In this document: positions 1 to 6,210 of the stretch, piece after piece
Position numbering within the stretch: the first letter of the stretch is position 1
Layout of the letters: the number at the start of each line of letters is the position of its first letter
Assembly: GCA_016867095.1 (NCBI GenBank)
Contig: VGKK01000008.1
Span: 1 to 20,099, forward strand
Source: Candidatus Omnitrophota bacterium
GTDB lineage: Bacteria; Omnitrophota; Gorgyraeia; Gygaellales; Profunditerraquicolaceae
Length of the DNA stretch: 20,099 nucleotides
Direction of reading: 5' to 3'
The notes under the pieces: model-generated
The model's database searches: none
What the model was told of the DNA's origin: nothing
Seen by the model: the letters and a program-made list of their open reading frames with translations, nothing else
Translations under genes and position numbers: made by a program

Positions 1-60
1 CTTACGGTCAATATCCAACTTGGCAAACCCCAAATCGCAGAAACCCAGGTCAAGAACCAT
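1..60 (-). CDS. larB: N-terminal fragment of probable LarB-family protein
   Basis: Only the first 20 codons are in the window; the gene runs off the left edge. The peptide contains DLGFAKLDIDRK, which resembles the N-terminal region of the LarB / AIR-carboxylase-like family (nickel-pincer cofactor synthesis: carboxylation and hydrolysis of nicotinic acid adenine dinucleotide), where a similar D-L-G-F-A-x-x-D-x-x-R stretch precedes a G-x-P-E-V segment. The start ATG is 6 bases after the TAA of the upstream HTH gene, and a GGGGGA stretch about 12 bases before it may serve as ribosome binding site. The two genes are probably co-transcribed. The assignment rests on about 12 residues recalled from family knowledge, so the open frame is surer than the name. 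Confidence 0.45.
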   Translation of the reverse strand, partial: MVLDLGFCDLGFAKLDIDRK

Positions 61-66
61 TATCTT

Positions 67-381
67 TTAAAATCCCCCGAATATAATAAATACTATCAGC
101 AGTATCAGCAGGATAGCCAATAAGTAAAAATCGTTAAAATAAAAGAAATCGCCGAGGCGATCCTTGAAAGAATACTGCGAGGGGGCGTTGGTTTTATTAT
201 AGGCGGGCGAGACATTAAAGAATTTCCGGAACTCGTCTATCTGCTCGGGCTTAAATCTTAAATATACGCCGCCGATTTTATAAGCGGGTATCTTGCCGCT
301 CTCGGCTAAATCCAGGACCTCTTTTTCTGAAACACCCAACATCAGAGAAACATCCCTGACGGTTAAAAGTTTTTCCGCCAT
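67..381 (-). CDS. Small excisionase-type HTH protein with C-terminal membrane anchor
   Basis: This 104-residue protein has two visible parts. Residues 5-54 form a MerR/excisionase-like helix-turn-helix domain (HTH_17 type): an LTVRDVSLMLGVS helix pair, then SGKIPAYKIGGVYLRFKPEQI, split here as SGKIPAYKIGG and VYLRFKPEQI, the usual wing. A polar linker follows, and residues 83-103 are a nearly pure I/L/V/F segment ending at the C-terminus, which predicts a single tail-anchored membrane helix. A membrane-tethered DNA-binding or protein-binding module is plausible; the target is unknown. The start has a GGTGAT stretch a few bases upstream. The neighbour on its upstream side is a bactofilin with the same kind of HTH at its C-terminus, which suggests a shared role near the envelope (inference). 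Confidence 0.75.
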   Translation of the reverse strand: MAEKLLTVRDVSLMLGVSEKEVLDLAESGKIPAYKIGGVYLRFKPEQIDEFRKFFNVSPAYNKTNAPSQYSFKDRLGDFFYFNDFYLLAILLILLIVFIIFGGF

Positions 382-388
382 TTTTAAT

Positions 389-500
389 CACCGATGTACA
401 CGGATTCTTTACGGATTTACACGGACAATACTTTTTATCCGTGCATATCCCTGCCTGCAGGCAGGCAGGCAGGCGTTCTTTTATCCGTGAAAATCTGTGC
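389..500. repeat. Spacer foldback built from ATCCGTG words plus a GCAG run
   Basis: The spacer between the bactofilin stop and the HTH gene start is almost entirely repeat. Its left part has ACACGGATT and ACGGATTTACACGG; the right part has the complement, ATCCGTG twice (near 438 and 484), so the two halves can pair. In the middle, 450-474 is a run of GCAG/GGCA units around a CCTGCAGG palindrome. Words of this ATCCGTGTA type are, from memory, seen in spacers of many unrelated bacteria. No gene is visible here. Confidence 0.8.
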
Positions 501-1004
501 TTATTTACCCACTTTGCCTGCGGCCACCCAGGAGTCTATTGCCTTTCTCTCAAATCTCCAATCATTGCCTTCCTTTACTGCCGGGACCTTGCCTGAATTA
601 GCCCATTCCATAATTGAATTTAAATCTACCTCCAGATAGCGCGCCAGTTCTTCCACATTCAGGAAATCATGCAGCATAGAACAGTTGCCTTCTAATATCG
701 CGCCCTCCGCGATATTTAACCTGGCCGCGTAAATATCGCCTTGTACTATGGCCGTGGGCAAAAGGATTAGCCTTTGTTTAGCGGTTATCCTGCCCCTGAT
801 CCTGCCGCCGATAATCACATTATCCCCGACGATATCCGCCGTAACGGCCGCGGCCTGGCCGATAGTCAAATTGCCGCGCGCCTCTAAATTCCCTTCAAAT
901 TTACCATTTATACGCAAGTTTACCGGGTCCTTAAAAGTTAACGTGCCCTGCATTGTAGCATCAACGTCAAGAACCTTCTCCTCTACTCTCTTTTTAAAAG
1001 CCAT
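501..1004 (-). CDS. Bactofilin with C-terminal excisionase-type HTH domain
   Basis: The product is 167 residues. Residues 15-108 are a bactofilin domain: a right-handed beta-helix repeat pattern (LRINGKFEGNLEARGNLTIG, DNVIIGGRIRGRITAKQRL, AIVQGDIYAARLNIAEGA) with regularly spaced G and I/L/V residues. Bactofilins are polymer-forming cytoskeletal proteins that scaffold envelope enzymes. Residues 115-162 are unlike bactofilin and read as an HTH_17/excisionase domain (LNVEELARYLEVD, then SGKVPAVKEGNDWRFERKAI). The mgtC stop and this start share one base (TAATG), and a GGAGG ribosome binding site lies within the end of mgtC, so translation is coupled. The fusion, next to a second small HTH_17 protein, is the notable point; whether the HTH binds DNA is unknown. 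Confidence 0.88.
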   Translation of the reverse strand: MAFKKRVEEKVLDVDATMQGTLTFKDPVNLRINGKFEGNLEARGNLTIGQAAAVTADIVGDNVIIGGRIRGRITAKQRLILLPTAIVQGDIYAARLNIAEGAILEGNCSMLHDFLNVEELARYLEVDLNSIMEWANSGKVPAVKEGNDWRFERKAIDSWVAAGKVGK

Positions 1005-1453
1005 TATTTACCACCTCCCTTTTCTTCGCTAAAAAGCATATCTTCAAAATACCTTAAAAGAAAAAGCGCCACTAATGCCAACAATGTGGTAAATATGCCT
1101 CCGAGATAAAAACCGCAGCCTATGGCTAAACCTATACCGGCCACCACCCAAAGGCTGGCAGCGGTAGTCAAGCCCTTGACGCCTCCCCTGTCCCTGATAA
1201 TGGCGCCCGCCCCTAAAAAACCGATACCGGTAATGACCCCCGCGGCCAGGCGCACAGGATCCAGGGGGACCATACGGATATATATATCAAAAAGATACAA
1301 GGATGTCAACATCATAAGACAGGAACCCAAACCAACCAGGATATGCGTCCGTAATCCGGCAGCCCGGCGGTGAAGCTGGCGTTCCAAGCCGATTAGTCCG
1401 CCCAAAAACGCGGATAACACCAGGCGCAGCATAATCTGTCCATCACTAAACAT
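1004..1453 (-). CDS. mgtC: MgtC/SapB-family membrane protein
   Basis: The 149-residue product has four or five hydrophobic segments and the MgtC N-domain signatures: GLERQ near residue 22, AGLRTHILVGLGSCL at 32-46, and GIGFLGAGAIIRDRGG at 76-91 followed by KGLTTAASLW. MgtC-like proteins sit in the inner membrane and are linked to Mg2+-limited growth and modulation of the F-type ATPase in pathogens; the function in free-living bacteria is unclear. The family-typical start is the ATG at 1453, which has an AGGAGG site 5 bases upstream; an in-frame ATG 24 bases further up lies in the repeat element and is less likely. It follows tsaD after an E element that fills the spacer. Confidence 0.88.
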   Translation of the reverse strand: MFSDGQIMLRLVLSAFLGGLIGLERQLHRRAAGLRTHILVGLGSCLMMLTSLYLFDIYIRMVPLDPVRLAAGVITGIGFLGAGAIIRDRGGVKGLTTAASLWVVAGIGLAIGCGFYLGGIFTTLLALVALFLLRYFEDMLFSEEKGGGK

Positions 1454-1464
1454 GGCATCCTCCT

Positions 1465-1564
1465 TTAATGAGCACACAACTTACGAACACGTTACCCGAG
1501 CTTATCAGAAAGCTCGGTATGCCGCTTTCTGCGGCAAGTGCGAGTAAGTTGTTGTGCGAATTAA
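1465..1564. repeat. E element copy E0 between tsaD and mgtC
   Basis: This is a single imperfect palindrome. From outside inward it has TTAAT (1465-1469) paired with ATTAA (1560-1564), a GA/GA mismatch (1470-1471 and 1558-1559), GCACA (1472-1476) with TGTGC (1553-1557), a bulged T at 1552, and CAACTTA (1477-1483) with TAAGTTG (1545-1551). The loop holds one 45-bp unit made of two small hairpins, CCGAGCTT/AAGCTCGG (1496-1517) and GCCGC/GCGGC (1521-1535). The right clamp contains the tsaD stop codon (1561-1563). The left end stops just before the mgtC ribosome binding site. Confidence 0.9.
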
Positions 1565-2577
1565 CCCCCCGCAGTCAAATCCAGGCCCGAGCTATACCCC
1601 TTTTTATACAGCCTATAACCCAGGCCCGCTATCATTGCCGCGTTATCCAGGCAAAATTCCTTAGGCGGGAAATATACCTTTATCTTATTCCTTAAGGCAG
1701 CGGCATTGAATTTCAACCGCAAACTGTTATTGGCTACCACGCCCCCGCCTATAACCAAGCGATTCAGCCCCTTCATCTTACAGGCCAATAAAGCCTTGTG
1801 GATGAGCGTGTCAATAACGGCCTGCTGAAAAGAGGCGGCGATATCATTGGTGAACGGGTAAGCAGGTGAGCGGGTAAACGGGTTTAACCGGCCGACCGGC
1901 CGACCGGCCGACCGGCTAACATAATACAACACCGCGGTTTTTATCCCGCTGAAACTAAAATCCAGGGGGTTATTGGTATTAGAGCAGCCGAATTTCATCC
2001 TGCGGGCGTCGCCGTTCTTGGCCAAACGTTCAATAACCGGCCCGCCTGGATAGGCAAGGTTTAAAATTTTCGCCACCTTGTCAAACGCCTCGCCGCAGGC
2101 ATCATCCAGGGTCGCGCCTAAAAGTTGTATCCGGTCAAAATCTTTTACATAAAATAAACTGGTATGGCCTCCGGATACTACCAGCGCCACAAAGGGCAAC
2201 TGAACTTCTTTTTCCAGGAGTCCGGCGTAGATATGGCCATAGAGATGGTTAACCCCCAGCAAAGGAACGCCCAGGCAAAAACTTACGCTCTTGGCAAACG
2301 AGATGCCTACCAATAAAGACCCTAAAAGCCCTGGCCCGCAAGTCACACTCACCAGGTTTATATCTTTCAATTTAATCCTGGCTTTCTTTACCGCGCTTGC
2401 GCTGACCTCGGCGATAGTCTCCAGCTGCATCCGCGAGGCGATCTCGGGGATAACCCCGCCGTATTTGCGGTGAAACCTCAGGCTGGAGCTGGTTTCGTTA
2501 GAAAGGACTTTCCTGCCGTCCCTGACTACCGCTGCCGAAGTTTCATCGCATGAACTCTCTATCCCTAAAACATACAT
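1561..2577 (-). CDS. tsaD: tRNA N6-threonylcarbamoyladenosine transferase TsaD
   Basis: TsaD (Kae1/Gcp) transfers the threonylcarbamoyl group to A37 of ANN-decoding tRNAs, with TsaB and TsaE. The 338 residues carry the family motifs: GIESSCDETSAAV at 5-17, HRKYGGVIPEIASR at 36-49, the metal-binding HLYGH at 111-115, VVSGGHTSL at 133-141, GEAFDKVAKIL at 162-172, FSFSGIKTA at 207-215 and the C-terminal GGGVVANNSLR and CLDNAAMIAG. It starts one base after the stop of the deacetylase gene. Residues about 221-244 are an odd insert rich in R, P, G and encoded by tandem repeats (1846-1917); the catalytic motifs on both sides are intact, so the protein is probably active. Confidence 0.96.
   Translation of the reverse strand: MYVLGIESSCDETSAAVVRDGRKVLSNETSSSLRFHRKYGGVIPEIASRMQLETIAEVSASAVKKARIKLKDINLVSVTCGPGLLGSLLVGISFAKSVSFCLGVPLLGVNHLYGHIYAGLLEKEVQLPFVALVVSGGHTSLFYVKDFDRIQLLGATLDDACGEAFDKVAKILNLAYPGGPVIERLAKNGDARRMKFGCSNTNNPLDFSFSGIKTAVLYYVSRSAGRPVGRLNPFTRSPAYPFTNDIAASFQQAVIDTLIHKALLACKMKGLNRLVIGGGVVANNSLRLKFNAAALRNKIKVYFPPKEFCLDNAAMIAGLGYRLYKKGYSSGLDLTAGG
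1846..1917. repeat. Tandem-repeat insert inside tsaD
   Basis: In tsaD codons 221-244, the 8-bp unit CGGCCGAC is repeated three times with a decayed fourth copy (1890-1920), next to GCGGGTGAGC-like words (GGTGAACGGGTAAGCAGG, GTGAGCGGGTAAACGGG). The frame stays open. The spacer between gatB and gatA (6177-6211) shares the words GTGAGCGGGT and CCGGCTAAC, in the same order, which points to the same repeat family at two loci. Confidence 0.85.
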
Positions 2578-2578
2578 A

Positions 2579-3358
2579 TTATTTTACCAAGTCCGATACA
2601 AAGACAAACTTATAACCCTCTTTTTCTATTTGCGGCATTACTTCTCTCAAAACCTCCAGGGTCACCCTGCGGTCATGGCCGATGCCTATTGCCCTGCCAT
2701 AAACCCTGGCCTTACTCTTTAATTTATAAATCTGGCCCCTGATATAATCCGGGTCTTCTGTATTATCTAAAAAAACGTCCCTTTTGGCAAAACCCAGGCG
2801 CATTTTTTGCGCTAAATCAAAACCCGCGGAATCCGAAGATACCAGGCTATCCAAAAAATAAAGGTTCCGCTTCTTTAATTCCCGAAAGACGGCCATCATT
2901 GTCCGGCGGTCCTCGGTCGCCATTGAACCCATATGATTAGATACGCCACGGGCATACGCCACAGAAGCTAAATCTTCATCTATGATGTTTTTTATGGTTG
3001 ACTCATCCATTTGCGTCATTACCGTATTCTTCTCTAATCTTACTTTCTCTTTTGGCTCCATCGGCAAATGTAAAATTACCTGAAACCCTCTTTTGTGCAG
3101 CTGGCCGGCAACCACCCGTGAATAACTCAAATGGGGCAAAATTGAGACGGTTAAAGGGTATTTTATCTCCTCGGCTAAAGGCAAATTATTTAAATTATAA
3201 CCCCAGTCGTCAATAACAATCGCGATTCTGCCTTTGATTACAGCCGGCGCAGGAGCCATCTTTCCGGGCCGCCGGCCGGCAAGGATAAATATACCCTCAA
3301 TGATGACTATAAATGACAAAATCCAAACCGCTATTTTATATCTCTGTTCCCGTTTCAT
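2579..3358 (-). CDS. Divergent polysaccharide deacetylase (YibQ family), secreted or anchored
   Basis: The 259-residue product has an N-terminal membrane segment (residues 9-27, preceded by basic residues) and then a divergent polysaccharide deacetylase domain (DUF610/YibQ): IAIVIDDWG at 45-53, HLPMEP at 97-102, NHMGS at 141-145, FLDS at 168-171 and GIGHDR at 225-230. The D-D, N-H and G-H pairs match the metal and catalytic positions of this NodB-like fold. The likely site of action is the periplasm, on a glycan; the exact substrate of this family is not established. It overlaps the ctpA stop by 4 bases (ATGA) and is one base from tsaD. A ctpA-deacetylase pair is, from memory, common and suggests a joint envelope role. 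Confidence 0.88.
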   Translation of the reverse strand: MKREQRYKIAVWILSFIVIIEGIFILAGRRPGKMAPAPAVIKGRIAIVIDDWGYNLNNLPLAEEIKYPLTVSILPHLSYSRVVAGQLHKRGFQVILHLPMEPKEKVRLEKNTVMTQMDESTIKNIIDEDLASVAYARGVSNHMGSMATEDRRTMMAVFRELKKRNLYFLDSLVSSDSAGFDLAQKMRLGFAKRDVFLDNTEDPDYIRGQIYKLKSKARVYGRAIGIGHDRRVTLEVLREVMPQIEKEGYKFVFVSDLVK

Positions 3359-4746
3359 TTATTAGCGCTATCCTGATAAACTTTTATCGCCTTTAAAACA
3401 TCCACCGCGCGCATCAGCTGGTTATCGGACTTATAATCAAAAACCTGCTCTGGCTTGGCCGGCGCCTGCTTAGTCTCCAACTCCCTGAAGACATCCCGGG
3501 GTTTGTCCGCGGACAACTCCTCTTTGGGGGTCAATTCAATCTTACCCTCTTCTACCACAATATCCGGCATTACCCCCTTTTCGTGTATCTGCTTGCCTAA
3601 GGGCGTGAAATATTTGCTGGTAGTCAGGCGCAATGCCGAACCGTCGCTTAATGGTATAACCGTCTGCACCGAACCCTTACCAAAAGACTTTGTGCCCAGG
3701 ATAATCGCGCGTTTATAATCCTGCAATGCCGCGGCCACTATCTCGCTGCCCGAGGCTGAGCCCCCATTGATAAGCACGACCATTGGCACATCTAAAATCG
3801 GGCGGGCGGCATGCGAAATAAATTCCAGGTTTTGCATATTCCTGCGGCCTTTGGTATAAACAATCATCTTATCTTTGGCGACAAACTTCTCAGCCACCCT
3901 TACCGCCACATCCAGCAGGCCGCCGGGATTATTGCGTAAATCCAATATCAGCGCCCTCATCCCCTTTTTAGACAAATCCTCTAAAGCGGCGTTAAGGTCC
4001 TGGGCGGTATTTTCCCTGAATTCCACCAGGCGGATATAGCCGATGCCATCCTCCAAAATCCTGGCCTCTTTTATATCCTTTATCTTAATGATATCGCGCA
4101 CAATTTTAAACTCTAAAACCTTTTTTTCCGATTCTCTTAAAACGGTAATATTCACCGCCTCTCCGGGCTTACCCCGTAATTTCTTCACCGCGTCCGTAAG
4201 CGCGATATCGCGGGTTATTTCATTATTAATCTTGACGATACGGTCATTTACCTTAATGCCCGCCTTCCAGGCCGGAGTATCTTCTATCGGGGTAACTACA
4301 GTCAATAAGCCGTCTTTAATGGTAATCTCAATGCCCAGCCCGCCGAACTTGCCCTCGGTGTCAACCTTGAGCTCATTATAGGTCTCCGGATCCATAAACT
4401 GGCTGTGGGGATCCAAGGAGGAAACCATACCTTTCAGGGCGCCGTAAATTAAATCCTTAAAATTAACCTCTTCCGCATAATCCGTCTGTATTATCGCCAG
4501 GGTATCCGCGAAAAGTTCCACCTCGCGGTAAAGGTCGTTTTTCTTCTTTTTCTCCACGTCGGAATTTGCCAGCGAGACAAAAATAAAAACCCCTAACACC
4601 GCGCATAAACCTGCCGCGATAATCAACCTACGAATACCTCGGACTGAAGACCTAATCCTGTTGCAGGTTGATACTGAGCGACCATTATTATCCTGGCTAT
4701 GAATAGCGAGGTTTTCTGGTCGCGAATGTATAAATTTCTTACGCAT
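3355..4746 (-). CDS. ctpA: Carboxyl-terminal processing protease (S41, CtpA/Prc type)
   Basis: The 463-residue product is a PDZ serine protease of the C-terminal processing family, acting outside the inner membrane. A membrane segment lies at residues 40-61, followed by the domain that starts LDPHSQFMDP (111-120), a PDZ domain (about 130-215, with FGGLGIEI and AGIKVNDRIVKIN), and the S41 core: LILDLRNNPGGLL at 266-278, the catalytic Ser332 in GGSASGSEI and Lys357 in SFGKGSVQ, 25 residues apart as in E. coli Prc, plus Gln361. It overlaps the gatB stop by 8 bases. The first 38 residues are basic and polar, rich in S, R and N, and are encoded by DNA with inverted repeats; they look like a late addition or a too-early start, but no other start codon lies between there and the membrane helix. 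Confidence 0.93.
   Translation of the reverse strand: MRKKFIHSRPENLAIHSQDNNGRSVSTCNRIRSSVRGIRRLIIAAGLCAVLGVFIFVSLANSDVEKKKKNDLYREVELFADTLAIIQTDYAEEVNFKDLIYGALKGMVSSLDPHSQFMDPETYNELKVDTEGKFGGLGIEITIKDGLLTVVTPIEDTPAWKAGIKVNDRIVKINNEITRDIALTDAVKKLRGKPGEAVNITVLRESEKKVLEFKIVRDIIKIKDIKEARILEDGIGYIRLVEFRENTAQDLNAALEDLSKKGMRALILDLRNNPGGLLDVAVRVAEKFVAKDKMIVYTKGRRNMQNLEFISHAARPILDVPMVVLINGGSASGSEIVAAALQDYKRAIILGTKSFGKGSVQTVIPLSDGSALRLTTSKYFTPLGKQIHEKGVMPDIVVEEGKIELTPKEELSADKPRDVFRELETKQAPAKPEQVFDYKSDNQLMRAVDVLKAIKVYQDSANK
4622..4722. repeat. Two inverted repeats in the 5' end of ctpA
   Basis: ATCAACCT (4622-4629) pairs perfectly with AGGTTGAT (4665-4672), and CGACCA (4679-4684) pairs with TGGTCG (4717-4722). 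Together they cover the codons for the odd N-terminal extension of CtpA. This may be another spacer-type palindrome that has been captured as coding sequence. Confidence 0.45.
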
Positions 4747-6172
4747 CCGCCAACCTCCGCTTTAAAAGCTCTTGAATTATTTTCGGATTTGCCTTACCCT
4801 GGCTTTTTTTCATCACCTGGCCGACCAAAAACATCAGGGCGCCGGTCTTGCCCTGTTTATAATCAAGCGCTGACTTGGAGTTTTCCCGGACTACCTCGTC
4901 AAGAATTTTCTCCAAGCTGGCGGTATCGGAAATCTGAATTAGATTTTTTGCCTTGATTATATCCGCCGCCTTTTTCCCCGTATCAATCATTTCGGCCAAA
5001 ACCAGCTTCGCGCTCAGGTTGGAAATTTCATCCCGTTGCACAAATTTAACCAATTCCACCAGTTCCCCCGCGGGGACATTAAGGTCCGCGATGCCGCAGT
5101 GGCGCGTATTCGCCTCGGAAACCAAAGGCCCGATGAGCCAATTGGCAATAGGCTTCTTATTTTTCTCGGGGAATATCTCCAGGCAATTCTCGGCGTAATC
5201 GGCGTCCTTTTTAGAAAAAACGATAATCCTGGCGTCGTATTCCGATAATCCATAATCCCGGATAAAGCGCCGCAACTTTTCCCTGGGCAGCTCGGGGATG
5301 CTCTTTTTAATCCCGTCAATCTGGCCTTGAGTAATAATAAACGGCGGCAGGTCGGGTTCGGGAAAGTAGCGGTAATCCTGGGCCTCCTCTTTGCTGCGCA
5401 TTGAGCTTGTCGCGCCGCTCTTTTCATCCCACAACCGCGTTTCCTGGGCAATCGTTTTTCCCTGGATTAATAATTCCGTCTGGCGCGTTATTTCAAAGGC
5501 CAACGCCTCTCTTACCGCCCTGAAGGAATTCATATTCTTCAGTTCCGTTTTTACGCCCAGGCCACAAGCGCCTTCTTCTCTTAAAGAAATATTGGCATCG
5601 CAGCGCAAAGAGCCTTTTTCCATATCGCAATCCGAAACCCCCAGGTATTCCACAACGCTTTTTAGAAAAACCAGGTATTCATAGGCCTCTTGCGGCGAAC
5701 TTATTTCGGGTTCGCTGACTATCTCTAATAAAGGTATGCCGGTGCGGTTAAAATCTACCAGGCTGCAATCTTGTTTATGAATAAGCTTTCCGGCGTCTTC
5801 CTCCAGGTGCACGCGCCGGATATTAATGCGCCGGGCTTTATCCTGCGCGTCTATATCTAAAAATCCATCCTTTGCCACCGGCAGGTCATATTGAGAAATC
5901 TGGTAATTCTTGGGTAAATCCGGATAAAAATAATTTTTACGGTCAAACTTGGTATATTCCTGCACCCGGCAATTCAGGGCCAGGCCTACCTTTATCGCGT
6001 AGCCCAGGGCAACCTGATTTAGCACCGGCAAAGAGCCGGGAAACCCCAGGCATACCGGACAGGTTTGAGAATTCGGCTCCTTGCCAAATTCAGTAGAACA
6101 CCCGCAGAACGCCTTGGTTTTGGTTTTTAAATGCACATGCACTTCTAAGCCGATTATTGGTTCGTATTCCAT
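4739..6172 (-). CDS. gatB: Aspartyl/glutamyl-tRNA(Asn/Gln) amidotransferase subunit B
   Basis: GatB is the kinase/transamidase-assembly subunit of GatCAB, which turns Glu-tRNA(Gln) and Asp-tRNA(Asn) into the amidated forms. The 477 residues are of normal length. The N-terminal signature EPIIGLEVHVHL is at 4-15, a four-cysteine zinc site is complete (C23, C25, C38, C41 in FCGC and TCPVC), and YFYPDLPKNYQISQYD, DFNRTGIPLLEIVSEP and RYFPEPDLPP follow. The C-terminal 150 residues form the YqeY-like tail domain that holds the tRNA. The start is 39 bases after the gatA stop. No Shine-Dalgarno sequence is visible; that spacer carries the same GTGAGCGGGT and CCGGCTAAC words as the tsaD insert. Confidence 0.96.
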   Translation of the reverse strand: MEYEPIIGLEVHVHLKTKTKAFCGCSTEFGKEPNSQTCPVCLGFPGSLPVLNQVALGYAIKVGLALNCRVQEYTKFDRKNYFYPDLPKNYQISQYDLPVAKDGFLDIDAQDKARRINIRRVHLEEDAGKLIHKQDCSLVDFNRTGIPLLEIVSEPEISSPQEAYEYLVFLKSVVEYLGVSDCDMEKGSLRCDANISLREEGACGLGVKTELKNMNSFRAVREALAFEITRQTELLIQGKTIAQETRLWDEKSGATSSMRSKEEAQDYRYFPEPDLPPFIITQGQIDGIKKSIPELPREKLRRFIRDYGLSEYDARIIVFSKKDADYAENCLEIFPEKNKKPIANWLIGPLVSEANTRHCGIADLNVPAGELVELVKFVQRDEISNLSAKLVLAEMIDTGKKAADIIKAKNLIQISDTASLEKILDEVVRENSKSALDYKQGKTGALMFLVGQVMKKSQGKANPKIIQELLKRRLADA

Positions 6173-6210
6173 ATTGGTGAGCGGGTTCTTAAAACTGACT
6201 CGCCGGCTAA

